A stretch of 64,000 nt of DNA from Aquiluna sp. (GCA_018402615.1 JAGYIH010000001.1:1-64000), one strand, 5' to 3'; positions 1 to 9,592 are shown, counted from the stretch's first letter. The notes: a model not told the origin generated them from the letters alone. Program-made: numbers and translations.

Positions 1-114
1 ATCATCACCGGGTTGTTTGCTATTTTTCTAATCGCAATCACCTTTGATCTGTTGCTCTGGCTCGTTGGCAAGCTCTTGACACCATGGAGCAGAAGGCAGG
101 TGAAACTTGCTTAG
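1..114 (+). CDS. ABC transporter permease, C-terminal end (glycine betaine/choline type), partial
   Basis: The first 37 codons of the window, ending in TAG, are the tail of a membrane protein. They form one strongly hydrophobic helix (ITGLFAIFLIAITFDLLLWL) followed by a short basic cytoplasmic end. The next gene starts inside its last codons with an 8-nt overlap and encodes a permease of the osmoprotectant (OpuC/ProW) family. That makes this most likely the other permease of the same importer, since OpuC-type systems commonly carry two permease genes. The 5' part lies outside the window, so the assignment rests on context. Confidence 0.6.
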   Translation: MITGLFAIFLIAITFDLLLWLVGKLLTPWSRRQVKLA

Positions 115-793
115 CCTTGAGAGCCTTTGGGCCTGGTTCAGTGATCCCAGCACCTGGGAGGGCCGCTATGGCCTCTGGAATCTATTGGTAGAACATTTGG
201 CACTGAGCCTTGGAGCTATCCTGCTGGCCGCCCTGGTGGCGCTTCCAATCGGAATCGTCGTTGGACACGTGGGAAAGGGTCAGGCCCTGGTGGTTGGCAT
301 GTCTTCAATTTCCAGAGCGATTCCCACCATGGGCCTATTGTTTGCCCTGGTCATGCTTTTTGGCGTTACCTTTAGGGAACTTGCGGTGACACTTGCTCTG
401 GCTGCGATAGCGGTGCCGCCAATTCTGGCTGGGGCCTACTCGGGGATTAGCGCAATTGAAAGAAGCACCAGGGTCGCCGCCACAGCCCAGGGAATGAAGC
501 CCATGCAGCTGATCTGGCATGTGGAGCTACCACTTGCCGCAAACTCCATCATCGGGGGCTTTCGAATCGCCTTTATTCAGGTGGTTTCAACGGTGGTGCT
601 GGCACCTCTTGTTGGGCTTGGCGGCCTAGGTTTTGGAATAATTCAAGGCCTCGCGCTCAGGGATTTCCCGCAGGTGACCGGCACCGCGCTGGTAATTGTG
701 CTAATCACAATCTCGGGAGATCGGCTTATCGAGTTGGCTCAACGTGGCTCAAGGGTTAGCATTGTCCCTTTACAAAAGACAGGTAAGAGATGA
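107..793 (+). CDS. ABC transporter permease for glycine betaine/choline/carnitine-type osmoprotectants (OpuC/ProW family)
   Basis: A 228-residue integral membrane subunit of an osmoprotectant importer. It has about five hydrophobic segments, and around residues 115-140 a binding-protein-dependent permease loop (RVAATAQGMKPMQLIWHVEL, then PLA) of the kind that contacts the ATPase. The length matches OpuCB/OpuCD-like permeases. The start is a TTG inside the end of the upstream permease (8-nt overlap). The stop overlaps the start of the binding-protein gene by 4 nt (ATGA), so translation is probably coupled. Substrate specificity is inferred from family and neighbours only. Confidence 0.85.
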   Translation: MLSLESLWAWFSDPSTWEGRYGLWNLLVEHLALSLGAILLAALVALPIGIVVGHVGKGQALVVGMSSISRAIPTMGLLFALVMLFGVTFRELAVTLALAAIAVPPILAGAYSGISAIERSTRVAATAQGMKPMQLIWHVELPLAANSIIGGFRIAFIQVVSTVVLAPLVGLGGLGFGIIQGLALRDFPQVTGTALVIVLITISGDRLIELAQRGSRVSIVPLQKTGKR

Positions 794-1656
794 AAAAGCG
801 AAGCAAATTGATGATTGCAGTCGGCGCCATCGCCACTTTGGGCCTTGCGGGCTGCGCGGGTGGAACAAGCGAACCCTTGGTGATTGGTTCTCAGGCTTAC
901 TACTCCAACGAGATCGTCGCAGAGGCCTACGCCCAGGTTCTAGAGGATGCCGGCTTCACAGTCGAGCGTCAGTTCTCACTTGGCCAGCGCGATGTCTATG
1001 TGCCAGCGCTCACCGCAGGTGAGGTCGACCTGTTCCCGGAGTACACCGGCAACCTCTTGCAGTACTTCGATTCTTCTGCCACTCAGACCGCTGCCGATGA
1101 TGTCTACCAGGCTCTTACCGCCGCTCTACCGGCCGGACTTAGCGCACTGGCAATGTCACCAGCCACCGACCAGGACTCCTACAACGTGACCGCGGAGTTT
1201 GCAGCCCAGAACAACCTTGTTTCCATCGCGGATCTAGCTCCCAGCACCGGGTTGCGCCTTGGTGGAGCACCTGAACTTGCAGAACGGCCATACGGACCCC
1301 AAGGCCTATTGTCGTTCTACGGCGTGAACGTTGTATTTGAGGCGACTGGCGACACCACCGTTGAGGCTCTGGTTGCAGGTCTTATTGATATGGCAAATGT
1401 CTACAGTGCGGACCCAAGAATCCAGCAGCTCGGACTTGTGACGTTGGCCGATCCCAAGGGACTATTCCTAGCCTCAAACCTGGTACCAATCGCATCCGAA
1501 GCGCTAAACCAGGAGGCTCGGGAGCTAATCAACGCGGTTTCCCTAGCGATGAGCGCTGAAGATCTGGTTGCAATGAACGTAAGAAGCGTTAGTGAAGAGT
1601 TGGCTGCCTCACAAATCGCTCGAGACTGGTTGGTATCAGAAGGACTGCTTGACTAA
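790..1656 (+). CDS. Osmoprotectant ABC transporter substrate-binding lipoprotein (OpuAC/OsmF type)
   Basis: A 288-residue extracellular binding protein. The N terminus is a lipoprotein signal: basic MKKRSK, a hydrophobic core, then lipobox LAGC with the Cys at about residue 22. The mature part begins with a strand typical of glycine betaine/choline binding proteins (LVIGSQAYYSNEIVAEAYAQ) and has the family's GEVDLFPEYTGNLL segment near residues 77-90. It is the last gene of the operon at the left edge, with a 4-nt overlap to the permease and a hairpin just downstream. Betaine, choline and related compounds are all possible ligands. Confidence 0.88.
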   Translation: MKKRSKLMIAVGAIATLGLAGCAGGTSEPLVIGSQAYYSNEIVAEAYAQVLEDAGFTVERQFSLGQRDVYVPALTAGEVDLFPEYTGNLLQYFDSSATQTAADDVYQALTAALPAGLSALAMSPATDQDSYNVTAEFAAQNNLVSIADLAPSTGLRLGGAPELAERPYGPQGLLSFYGVNVVFEATGDTTVEALVAGLIDMANVYSADPRIQQLGLVTLADPKGLFLASNLVPIASEALNQEARELINAVSLAMSAEDLVAMNVRSVSEELAASQIARDWLVSEGLLD

Positions 1657-1670
1657 ACCAGGGTGAATTG

Positions 1671-1704
1671 AGACCTCGTCGTTTTTTTGGAATCGGCGAG
1701 GTCT
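1671..1704 (+). terminator. Hairpin after the osmoprotectant operon, probable terminator
   Basis: The arms AGACCTCGTCG (1671-1681) and CGGCGAGGTCT (1694-1704) pair over 11 positions with one G-U pair. The loop holds a run of T. It sits 15 nt after the binding-protein stop and before putA. There is no long T tract after the second arm, so it is not a textbook intrinsic terminator. Confidence 0.5.
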
Positions 1705-1755
1705 TCTCGTAACCTAAAGTTGAGACACTGACTTACTTTTAGGGATTGGTACGCA

Positions 1756-4700
1756 ATGGGGCTTCGAACAACTCACATCCCATCGCTCTCCGCCAAGGAT
1801 GAACTCTCCATAGCGGTTGTGGAACAGGTGCAGCAGTGGGTTCTGTCGTCAAGCCAGCTCCGCAGCTCAGCTTCTGCCAAGAGACTCTCAGGTCTCTTGC
1901 AAGACCCAACCGGTCTTGATTTTGCGGTCGGCTTTGTGGATGGCGTGATAAGGCCAGAAGACAAAAACATTGCCGCAAAGAACTTGTTTTTGCTTCGCAA
2001 AATAACTCCCAGGTTTCTGCCACTTCCGCTTCGCATGCTGCTGTCGCTGGGAGCAAACCTCGCGCCCCTATTTCCGTGGATTGTGATTCCAATAGCACGC
2101 AAGGTGTTGCGCTCTTTTGTTAGCCACCTGGTGATTGACGCATCGGCTAAAAAACTTTCAAAAACGCTTTCCAAGCTTTCCAAAACTGGTGCCAGGCTGA
2201 ACATAAACCTCTTGGGTGAAGCCGTGCTGGGACGCCAAGAAGCCGACCGAAGGCTTGAGAAGGTCAAGCAAATACTCGCAAGGGATGATGTCGACTACGT
2301 CTCGGTGAAGGTTTCGGCAACCATCAACCCTCACTCCCCCTACTCATTTGATGAGACGGTCGAAGAGGTGGTGCAGCGACTCACGCCGCTTTACAACATC
2401 GCAGTCTCCGGAGGAAATAAGTTCATAAACCTAGATATGGAGGAGTATCACGACCTCGACCTCACCGTGAGCGTGTTTAGAAAGATTCTTGAGAAGCCAG
2501 AATTCAAAAACCTCACCAGCGGCATCGTGCTGCAGGCCTACCTCCCAGATGCGCTCCGAGTCATGATCGAGCTTCAGCAGTGGGCTCAAACGCGAGTTTT
2601 GGAAGGCGGAGCACCAATCAAGGTGAGAGTTGTCAAGGGCGCAAATCTCCCAATGGAGCAGGTTGACGCTGAGATTCACGGCTGGCCGCTTGCAACCGTT
2701 TCTTCAAAGGCGGAAGCCGATGCCAACTACAAGCGGGTATTGAACTACGCACTTACCCCAGACCGCGTCCAGAATGTAAAAATCGGTGTGGCCGGTCACA
2801 ACCTTTTCGATTTAGCCTTTGCAAATCTGATGGCTAAGCAACGCGGAGCACAAGATGGCATGGACGTCGAGATGCTTCTGGGCATGGCACAGGCTCAAGC
2901 CGAGGTGGTCCAAAGGACCGTTGGTTCGCTGGTGCTTTACACCCCTGTGGTTCACCCGCAGGAGTTCGACGTTGCCATCGCCTACTTGATAAGAAGGCTC
3001 GAGGAAGGAGCTTCGAAGGAGAACTTCCTTTCAAATGCCTTTGAGCTTGCCAACCCAACTTTTTTTGAACTCGAAAAAGATCGCTTCCTGCACTCGTTGG
3101 AAATTCTTGACGAGAGAGTACCTATCCCGAACCGACTTCAGAATCGAAATAGCGAAATTGCTTTTTCACCAGCTGCTGGCTTTGCGAATGCTCCAGACAC
3201 TGACCCTTCGCTTGCCCAAAACCGCGACTGGGCTCGAGACATCATTACCCGCTCCGAAAACTCTGACATTGCCAAAGAACTGGTTATAAGCCAAACCGTT
3301 CGATCAGAGTCTCAATTGAACCAAATAATTCAAAGGGTTGAAAAGGGCGGCGAAAGGTGGGGGAATTTACCGACCTATGCAAGAGCCGATTACCTGCACA
3401 GCATCGGCTCCCTGATGGAAAAAAGTCGAGGCAAACTCATCGAAGTGGCGATGAGTGAGGCCGGTAAGACTTTTGAACAGGCCGACGTTGAGGTTTCAGA
3501 GGCGGTTGACTTTGCCCACTATTACGCCCAGCGCTGCAAGGAACTTGGCGAGCTAGATGGAGCGAAGCCAAAACCTTACCGACTGACCGTTGTCACGCCA
3601 CCCTGGAATTTTCCTCTAGCAATCCCGGCAGGCGGTGCACTTGCCGCGCTAGCTGCTGGCTCAGGAGTTATCTTCAAACCAGCTGGAGACTCTGCGCGCT
3701 GTGGCGCACTGTTAGCCGAGCTGATTTCAGAAGTTATTGATCCAGACGTTTTTACGGCAATTCAAATCAGCGAGTCCGGCCTTGGACAACAGCTCCTGAG
3801 CCACAAGAGTGTTGACCAGGTAATTCTTACCGGCGGTTATGAAACTGCAGCACTGTTCAAGAACTTCAACCCGAGCATGCGATTACTTGCCGAAACCAGT
3901 GGCAAAAATGCCATCATCGTCACTCCAAATGCGGATTATGACTTGGCAGCCAAGGACATTGCGTATTCCGCCTTTGGACATGCGGGTCAAAAGTGTTCGG
4001 CAGCCTCGATTGTGATTTTGGTTGGTTCAGTTTCCAAATCGAAGCGCTTCCGCAGACAGCTAATTGATGCCGTTAGCTCGCTGACCGTTGCCCACCCCTT
4101 CGTTCCAACCGCGCAGGTTGGACCAATGATTGCTCCCCCGCAGGGAAAACTTCTCGAAGGTCTTACAAAACTAGACCGCGGTGAAAAGTGGATTCTTCAG
4201 CCCAAGCAGCTAGATGACACCGGGAAGCTATGGTCACCAGGAATCAAAGAGGGGGTAAGGCCTCGCAGCCAGGGTCACATGGTTGAGTACTTTGGTCCGG
4301 TGCTATCGATCATGACAACCTCCAACCTCGAGCAGGCTCTGGCGCTGCAAAATGCAGTTGACTACGGCCTAACAGCCGGTATCCACTCATTGGATGAGAC
4401 TGAGGTCAAAGACTGGCTTTCTAGAGTGCAGGCCGGAAACCTCTACGTGAATCGAGGAATCACCGGTGCAATAGTTCAGCGTCAGCCTTTTGGTGGCTGG
4501 AAGCGCTCCTCGGTTGGACCCTCCACCAAAGCGGGCGGCCCCAACTACCTCATCTCGCTGTCAGATTGGGACAATGCGCCCGGAAACCAGCTCGAGATCT
4601 CACTCACAGATGCGCAGAATTCGATTCTTGCGCTGTGCGCAACATCGGCAGCGAGTGATACCGAGGTCGAGTCGCTATTGCGAGCGGCCAAGAGTGACAT

Positions 4701-5181
4701 CTGGCACCTGCAAAATTTCTTTAGGTCCACAGATGAATCCGCGCTAAGTGCCGAGCGCAATGTGCTTCGCTATTTCCGCTCCGACTGCACTCTGCGAATT
4801 GATCTAACTGCCAGTAGCTATGACACCTGGCGAACAATTTTGGCCATGGCGGCACTTGGATCGGGTGAGGTCAGCGCCTTTGACCTTCCCGAGCGCCTGC
4901 AGAAAGAGGTTCGTAAGGCCGGTCTCAAGCTCACTCTTGAGGATGAGCAGAGCTTTATCCGCTCGCTTACAAGTCGACCAAGGCGATTACGCTTCGTTGG
5001 CCAAGGCCCTGAGGTTGAGGCCGGTTCTGTGATGGCCAGTTGCGATGTTGCGCTATACGAGGGCGCGGCCACTGAATCCGGCAGAATCGAACTTCTTCCG
5101 TATTTCAAGGAGCAGGCGGTTAGTGTTACCGCTCACAGATTCGGTAACCCAGTCAAATTCGTCGCCGAGTTAGCCATTTAG
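1756..5181 (+). CDS. putA: Bifunctional proline dehydrogenase / L-glutamate gamma-semialdehyde dehydrogenase
   Basis: A 1141-residue enzyme oxidising proline to glutamate in two steps. The FAD-dependent proline dehydrogenase barrel occupies about residues 80-420, with VLQAYLPDAL and KVRVVKGANLPMEQV as recognisable barrel strands. The NAD-dependent aldehyde dehydrogenase occupies about 500-970, with VTPPWNFPLAIPAGG near residue 613, the general base Glu713 in LLAETSGKN and the catalytic Cys747 in GQKCSAAS. About 170 further C-terminal residues resemble the extra domain of longer PutA proteins. No N-terminal DNA-binding domain is evident, so autorepression as in E. coli PutA is unlikely. It starts at ATG with a weak AGGGA upstream and stands alone between hairpins. 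Confidence 0.95.
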   Translation: MGLRTTHIPSLSAKDELSIAVVEQVQQWVLSSSQLRSSASAKRLSGLLQDPTGLDFAVGFVDGVIRPEDKNIAAKNLFLLRKITPRFLPLPLRMLLSLGANLAPLFPWIVIPIARKVLRSFVSHLVIDASAKKLSKTLSKLSKTGARLNINLLGEAVLGRQEADRRLEKVKQILARDDVDYVSVKVSATINPHSPYSFDETVEEVVQRLTPLYNIAVSGGNKFINLDMEEYHDLDLTVSVFRKILEKPEFKNLTSGIVLQAYLPDALRVMIELQQWAQTRVLEGGAPIKVRVVKGANLPMEQVDAEIHGWPLATVSSKAEADANYKRVLNYALTPDRVQNVKIGVAGHNLFDLAFANLMAKQRGAQDGMDVEMLLGMAQAQAEVVQRTVGSLVLYTPVVHPQEFDVAIAYLIRRLEEGASKENFLSNAFELANPTFFELEKDRFLHSLEILDERVPIPNRLQNRNSEIAFSPAAGFANAPDTDPSLAQNRDWARDIITRSENSDIAKELVISQTVRSESQLNQIIQRVEKGGERWGNLPTYARADYLHSIGSLMEKSRGKLIEVAMSEAGKTFEQADVEVSEAVDFAHYYAQRCKELGELDGAKPKPYRLTVVTPPWNFPLAIPAGGALAALAAGSGVIFKPAGDSARCGALLAELISEVIDPDVFTAIQISESGLGQQLLSHKSVDQVILTGGYETAALFKNFNPSMRLLAETSGKNAIIVTPNADYDLAAKDIAYSAFGHAGQKCSAASIVILVGSVSKSKRFRRQLIDAVSSLTVAHPFVPTAQVGPMIAPPQGKLLEGLTKLDRGEKWILQPKQLDDTGKLWSPGIKEGVRPRSQGHMVEYFGPVLSIMTTSNLEQALALQNAVDYGLTAGIHSLDETEVKDWLSRVQAGNLYVNRGITGAIVQRQPFGGWKRSSVGPSTKAGGPNYLISLSDWDNAPGNQLEISLTDAQNSILALCATSAASDTEVESLLRAAKSDIWHLQNFFRSTDESALSAERNVLRYFRSDCTLRIDLTASSYDTWRTILAMAALGSGEVSAFDLPERLQKEVRKAGLKLTLEDEQSFIRSLTSRPRRLRFVGQGPEVEAGSVMASCDVALYEGAATESGRIELLPYFKEQAVSVTAHRFGNPVKFVAELAI

Positions 5182-5197
5182 CGCAGTTTCAGCCTCT

Positions 5198-5216
5198 TAA
5201 CAGCTAGACCCTGTTA
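5198..5216. promoter_or_regulatory. Inverted repeat between putA and the efflux gene
   Basis: TAACAG and CTGTTA flank a 7-nt spacer, and an overlapping alternative pairing AGCTA/TAGCT (5202-5219) is also possible. It lies in the 88-nt gap between the putA stop and the TTG start at 5270. It could be an operator for the efflux gene or a weak terminator of putA. The arms are short, so chance is possible. Confidence 0.25.
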
Positions 5217-5269
5217 GCTCAGCACAGTAGTCTTCTTTAGTTACTGACCATCAACTTAGAGGTTCATTC

Positions 5270-8200
5270 TTGTTTATTCTGTCCAAACTTTCCCTGGCAA
5301 ATCGTGCAGTTGTCGCTCTAATCACGGTAATTGTTGCCGCTTTTGGTTTCCTATCGGTCGGATCACTGAAGCAAGAGTTGATTCCCTCTATTGAGATTCC
5401 ATCTGCTGCGATTGTCACCACCTACCCGGGAGCCTCTCCCGAGGTTGTGGATGCGCAGGTTTCCTCGGTCATTGAAAGCGCTGTCATCAGCCTCGATGGG
5501 CTGGAGTCCACCAGGGCAACCTCGACTACGGGCGTATCGGTCCTAAGGGTCTCTTTTGCATTCGGAACCAGCACCAAGGATGTCACTGAGAGACTAAACG
5601 CGGCTCTCTCAAGCGTTGACTCGCAGTTGCCAGCAGATGCCTCCGCAAGGGTGATTTCCGGGAGTTTTGACTCAGTGCCAATCATCGCGCTGGCAATCGC
5701 CGACAACGACGGCGACAACGAGCGCATCGGTGCTGCACTGCAAGATCTAGCACCGAGCCTTTTCCGTCAGGTTGAGGGCGTTCGCGACGTTGCAGTTTCT
5801 GGCTCCAAGGTCAAAAGAATCAACTTGGAATTGGACCAGATCGCACTCGCCAGAAACGGGATGACTCAGCAGAACATCTCCCAGGCTCTAGCCGCTAACG
5901 GTCTGGTATTGCCAGTGGGTTCGCTAAACGATGATCAGGGCAGCATTGCAATCCAAATGGGTTCGGCCGTCCAGACCATTGAGCAGATTGAGGCACTGCC
6001 TCTAATTTCACAAAGCCCCGTCCAGGGCGCAGGGGTCATAACCATTGCCGATGTTGCAACTGTCAGCTATGAAAATGCCCCAATCACTTCAATTGCTCGT
6101 GCCAACGGCAAGGAATCCCTAGCGGTATCAATCACCAAGACACCAGACGGAAACTCAGTTGCGGTTTCCAACGGGGTCCAAGAGCTCATCCCAGAACTGG
6201 AAGCGGCCCTTGGTGGCAACGTCACCATCGTGACGGTTTTTGACCAGGCACCGTTTATTGAAAAGAGCATTGAAGACCTTACGATCGAGGGTCTACTTGG
6301 TCTCACCTTTGCGGTTCTGATTATCCTGATCTTCCTCTTGAGCGTGAAGTCAACACTCATCACAGCTATTTCGATTCCGACCTCGGTGCTGATTACCTTT
6401 ATTGCGCTGCAGTCCGCGAACTACTCGCTAAACCTTCTTACGCTTGGTGCTCTGACCATCTCGGTGGGACGCGTGGTAGATGACTCGATTGTGGTAATCG
6501 AAAACATTAATCGTCACCTCGCCTATGGCGAAAAGCGCAAAACAGCGGTGCTAACCGCGGTCAAGGAAGTCGCAGGGGCAATCACGGCATCAACCATTAC
6601 GACCGTTGCCGTGTTTGCGCCGATTGCATTGGTAGATGGCCTGGTTGGCGAGTTGTTTAGGCCATTCGCCTTCACGGTTGCTGTCGCACTGCTTGCATCA
6701 CTAGTGGTATCGCTGACGATCGTCCCGGTTCTTGCCTACTGGTTCCTAAGGATGCCAAAACGCCTGGTTGCCATAAAGCAAGAAGACCCCAAGAAGTTTC
6801 AGAAGAAGCAAAGACATGTCGAAGAGGAGCGCGAAAAGCGAGGTCTTCTTCAGCGCGGCTACATTCCGCTTCTAAACGGCACCAGAAACCACCCGGTTAT
6901 CACCCTGACCGCCGCTGTTCTTTTGCTGGGATACACGCTCTCGCTGGTTCCGCTTCTAAAAACCAACTTCATAGATGGTGGTGGTTCCAGCCAGTTCAGT
7001 GCTCGAGTAAATATGCCGGCCTCCAGCACGCTTGAAGAACAGGACGAAACTGCCGGGGTGGTCGAAGACCAAATCATGGCCCTACCGGGGGTTGATGTGG
7101 TGCAAACCACCATCGGCTCCGCGGCCGATGGTCGGGTTGCCTTTGGCGCAACCCCCAGTGGCATTTCCATGAACATCACCGTTTCAGACGATTATGAGGT
7201 CGAAGACATCGAGTCTCAGGTCCTTAGGCTTACCACCCCTGAGAATGTCGAAATCACAACATCAACCGGTGGTGGCTTCGGTTCTAGCGAAACCATCGAT
7301 ATTCAAGTCTTGGCCTCCGACAACGAGCTATTGGCAATTGCCGTGAAGCAGCTGGTAGATGGGATGCAGGGAATTGAAAATGTGACCACTGTCACCAGCA
7401 CCCTCGAGGCCGATGAGCGAGTTCTTGAGATTCTCGTTGACCGCGAGGCGGCGGCGCAATATCAGCTGACTGAGACCATGGTCACAGGCATCGTGGCATC
7501 ACAGCTCAGGCCGCAGCCACTCGGACGAGTAAGCGTTGATGGCACCGAAACCTCGATTTTTGTGGCTGGCCAGGATGTCCCGGAGTCAATCTCAGAAATT
7601 CGTGCGATTCGGATTCCAACCTCTCAGGGCCTTGTGAGGCTCGATGAAATCGCAAGTGTGGAAGAGATTCTGAAGCCCACCTCGATTACCTCTGAGCGTG
7701 GCGACAGAACTGCGAGAGTTTCCCTCGCCCCAGAGGGTGAAGACCTTGGTGCAATCACTGCAGCCATCAATGAGCGCTTTGAGGCAATTGAGCTTCCGGT
7801 GGGTGTTGAAGCCAGCATTGGTGGAGCGGCTGCAGATCAGGCCGAGAGCTTTGAGCAGCTCGGACTTGCGCTATTGGCGGCTGTTGCCATCGTTTACATA
7901 GTCATGGTTGCAACCTTTGGCTCCTTGATTCAGCCCCTACTGCTGTTGGTCTCAATTCCTTTTGCCGCCACTGGAGCGGTAGGCCTATTGCTACTCACCG
8001 ACACCGCTCTTGGTGTTCCAGCACTAATCGGTATGTTGATGCTGATTGGAATTGTGGTTACAAACGCCATTGTTCTAATCGACCTGGTGAACCAATACCG
8101 TCGTCAGGGCAAGAGCGTCGAAGATTCTCTTGTTTCAGGCGCGAGGCAACGACTACGACCAATTTTGATGACCGCGCTAGCGACCATCTTTGCTCTAACC

Positions 8201-8845
8201 CCAATGGCCTTTGGCCTAACCGGCGACTCTGGATTTATCTCGCAGCCGCTTGCAATTGTGGTTATTGGTGGTTTGATTTCTTCCACCCTGCTGACCCTGA
8301 TTCTGGTTCCAACCCTTTACTGGCTTGTTGAAGGTCGCAAGGAGCGAAAAGTCATTCGCCAGCGCAAAAGGGCAGACAGAGCGGCTGCGAAGACTCAGAA
8401 GCGTGAGATTAGGGCCGCTGAGAAAGCTGGCTCTGTGGCACCGGTAGCGGCTTCTCAGGTGTCATCCCAGACGCTCGCAAGCCCAAATGTTGTCACAACG
8501 GTTATCGAGAGTGAGCCCGCGGCCACTGCCGAACCAATAACCCAGGAGTTTGAGCCGGCAAAGGTTGCAGAGACTCCCCCGCTTGCTTGGAGCGAAGAAT
8601 CCAGTATCAAAAATGCCGCCGAGATAGAGATCGACGATGAGTCATCAATGCGCTGGAGTGAGCAGAGCGTTGAGGCTGAGCGAGCAAAGGCCACCTCCGA
8701 ATCTGGATTGCCCGAGTTCCTAACTCAGGAAATCCCGCTGGTGACGGGACGGATTGAGTCAAAGCGAGAACAGCGGAAGCGTGAGAAACTTGAGCGCAAG
8801 GCCCAAAAACGGGCAGCCAAAGAGTCTCGTCACGCAAACGACTAG
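5270..8845 (+). CDS. RND-family efflux transporter (HAE1/AcrB-like) with a long charged C-terminal tail
   Basis: A 1191-residue proton-driven efflux pump subunit. The N terminus (KLSLANRAVVALITVIVAAF) is the first transmembrane helix. A large extracytoplasmic loop follows, then helices with the RND signature GRVVDDSIVVIENI; Asp404/Asp405 match the paired proton-relay aspartates of AcrB TM4. A second porter loop and a second helix bundle follow, with KSVEDSLVSGARQRLRPILMTALATI near 950-975. After the last helix (about residue 1022) there are about 170 residues rich in Lys/Arg, then Glu/Ser, ending RKREKLERKAQKRAAKESR. Similar proteins occur in Gram-positives (SwrC-like) without an outer-membrane partner. 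The start is TTG with GAGG 7 nt upstream. Substrate unknown. Confidence 0.9.
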   Translation: MFILSKLSLANRAVVALITVIVAAFGFLSVGSLKQELIPSIEIPSAAIVTTYPGASPEVVDAQVSSVIESAVISLDGLESTRATSTTGVSVLRVSFAFGTSTKDVTERLNAALSSVDSQLPADASARVISGSFDSVPIIALAIADNDGDNERIGAALQDLAPSLFRQVEGVRDVAVSGSKVKRINLELDQIALARNGMTQQNISQALAANGLVLPVGSLNDDQGSIAIQMGSAVQTIEQIEALPLISQSPVQGAGVITIADVATVSYENAPITSIARANGKESLAVSITKTPDGNSVAVSNGVQELIPELEAALGGNVTIVTVFDQAPFIEKSIEDLTIEGLLGLTFAVLIILIFLLSVKSTLITAISIPTSVLITFIALQSANYSLNLLTLGALTISVGRVVDDSIVVIENINRHLAYGEKRKTAVLTAVKEVAGAITASTITTVAVFAPIALVDGLVGELFRPFAFTVAVALLASLVVSLTIVPVLAYWFLRMPKRLVAIKQEDPKKFQKKQRHVEEEREKRGLLQRGYIPLLNGTRNHPVITLTAAVLLLGYTLSLVPLLKTNFIDGGGSSQFSARVNMPASSTLEEQDETAGVVEDQIMALPGVDVVQTTIGSAADGRVAFGATPSGISMNITVSDDYEVEDIESQVLRLTTPENVEITTSTGGGFGSSETIDIQVLASDNELLAIAVKQLVDGMQGIENVTTVTSTLEADERVLEILVDREAAAQYQLTETMVTGIVASQLRPQPLGRVSVDGTETSIFVAGQDVPESISEIRAIRIPTSQGLVRLDEIASVEEILKPTSITSERGDRTARVSLAPEGEDLGAITAAINERFEAIELPVGVEASIGGAAADQAESFEQLGLALLAAVAIVYIVMVATFGSLIQPLLLLVSIPFAATGAVGLLLLTDTALGVPALIGMLMLIGIVVTNAIVLIDLVNQYRRQGKSVEDSLVSGARQRLRPILMTALATIFALTPMAFGLTGDSGFISQPLAIVVIGGLISSTLLTLILVPTLYWLVEGRKERKVIRQRKRADRAAAKTQKREIRAAEKAGSVAPVAASQVSSQTLASPNVVTTVIESEPAATAEPITQEFEPAKVAETPPLAWSEESSIKNAAEIEIDDESSMRWSEQSVEAERAKATSESGLPEFLTQEIPLVTGRIESKREQRKREKLERKAQKRAAKESRHAND

Positions 8846-8851
8846 GAAAAG

Positions 8852-9454
8852 ATGTCGCAATACATAGTCTGGGTCGACTGCGAAATGACCGGTTTGGAAA
8901 ACGGCATTGATGAGATCTGCGAGATTGCGGTAATCGTTACCGACGAGGACCTCAACGAGCAGCACCCAGGTCTTCAACTGGTTGTGAAGCCAAGTCGAAA
9001 AGCGCTGAAGAACATGGGTGAGTTCGTAACCAACATGCACACCGAGTCCGGTCTCATCTCTGAGATTCCAACTGGCTTGAAGGTCCTAGAAGCCGAGAAG
9101 CAGGTCTTGGAATACATCAAACAGTGGGTTACTGACGAGCGCACCGCTCCTCTGGCCGGAAACTCTATCGGAACCGACCGGATGTTTCTAAATCGGCAGA
9201 TGCCAACTCTGGATTCTTTTCTTCATTATCGAAACATCGATGTCAGCTCGATCAAGGAGCTGGCCCGTCGCTGGTATCCGAGGGTGTATTTCCAACTGCC
9301 AAAAAAGACCGGAAATCACCGCGCTCTGGCAGACATCAGGGAGTCGATCAAAGAACTGCGCTACTACCGAAAGACGATTCTGGTTCAAGCCCCAGGGCCG
9401 GACTCTGACAGCGCAAAAACTATGGCCAAATCTCTTGACGCTGATAGTATCTAA
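8852..9454 (+). CDS. orn: Oligoribonuclease (3'-5' exoribonuclease, DEDDh family)
   Basis: A 200-residue enzyme that degrades two- to five-nucleotide RNA fragments, including pGpG, to mononucleotides. All DEDDh active-site residues are visible: Asp9 and Glu11 in VDCEMTGL, Asp109 in NSIGTDRMF, and His156/Asp161 in HRALADIRES. The length is slightly above the usual 180-190 residues because of a short C-terminal tail. It begins 6 nt after the efflux gene with AGGAAAAG before the ATG, so it may be co-transcribed. tRNA-His follows directly. Confidence 0.95.
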   Translation: MSQYIVWVDCEMTGLENGIDEICEIAVIVTDEDLNEQHPGLQLVVKPSRKALKNMGEFVTNMHTESGLISEIPTGLKVLEAEKQVLEYIKQWVTDERTAPLAGNSIGTDRMFLNRQMPTLDSFLHYRNIDVSSIKELARRWYPRVYFQLPKKTGNHRALADIRESIKELRYYRKTILVQAPGPDSDSAKTMAKSLDADSI

Positions 9455-9475
9455 CGGTTCTGGTTAGCCAGACAT

Positions 9476-9553
9476 GGTGGGTATAGCTCAGCTGGTAGAG
9501 CAGCACCTGGTTGTGAATTCAGGGGCCGCGGGTTCAAGTCCCGTTGCACCCCA
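9476..9553 (+). tRNA. tRNA-His (anticodon GTG), with irregular arms
   Basis: Recognisable parts are the extra 5' G typical of tRNA-His before GTGGGTA, D-arm GCTC-AGCTGGTA-GAGC, anticodon GTG at 9513-9515, T-arm GCGGG-TTCAAGT-CCCGT and an encoded CCA end. Against a normal tRNA-His, three extra bases lie between the D-arm and the anticodon stem (GAGCAGCACCTGG), the anticodon loop has one base too many, and the 3' acceptor strand lacks about two bases, so only its outer three pairs form. A terminator follows. It is probably the genuine tRNA with local sequence errors, since gatB next to it is damaged too. Confidence 0.75.
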
Positions 9554-9562
9554 ATAGATAAT

Positions 9563-9590
9563 CCCCCGTCCTTGGACTGGGGTTTCTTAT
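9563..9590 (+). terminator. Intrinsic terminator after tRNA-His
   Basis: Stem CCCC-C-GTCC / GGAC-T-GGGG with a 2-nt loop and one internal mismatch (9564-9582), followed by TTTCTTATT. It lies 10 nt after the tRNA CCA end and fits Rho-independent termination on the plus strand. The gatB stop on the other strand lies just beyond it. Confidence 0.75.
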
Positions 9591-9592
9591 TA

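Noticed and set aside
5270..8845. MMPL-type mycobacterial lipid transporter
   Set aside because: The VDDS motif with paired Asp and two large porter loops match HAE1/AcrB-like RND pumps rather than MmpL.
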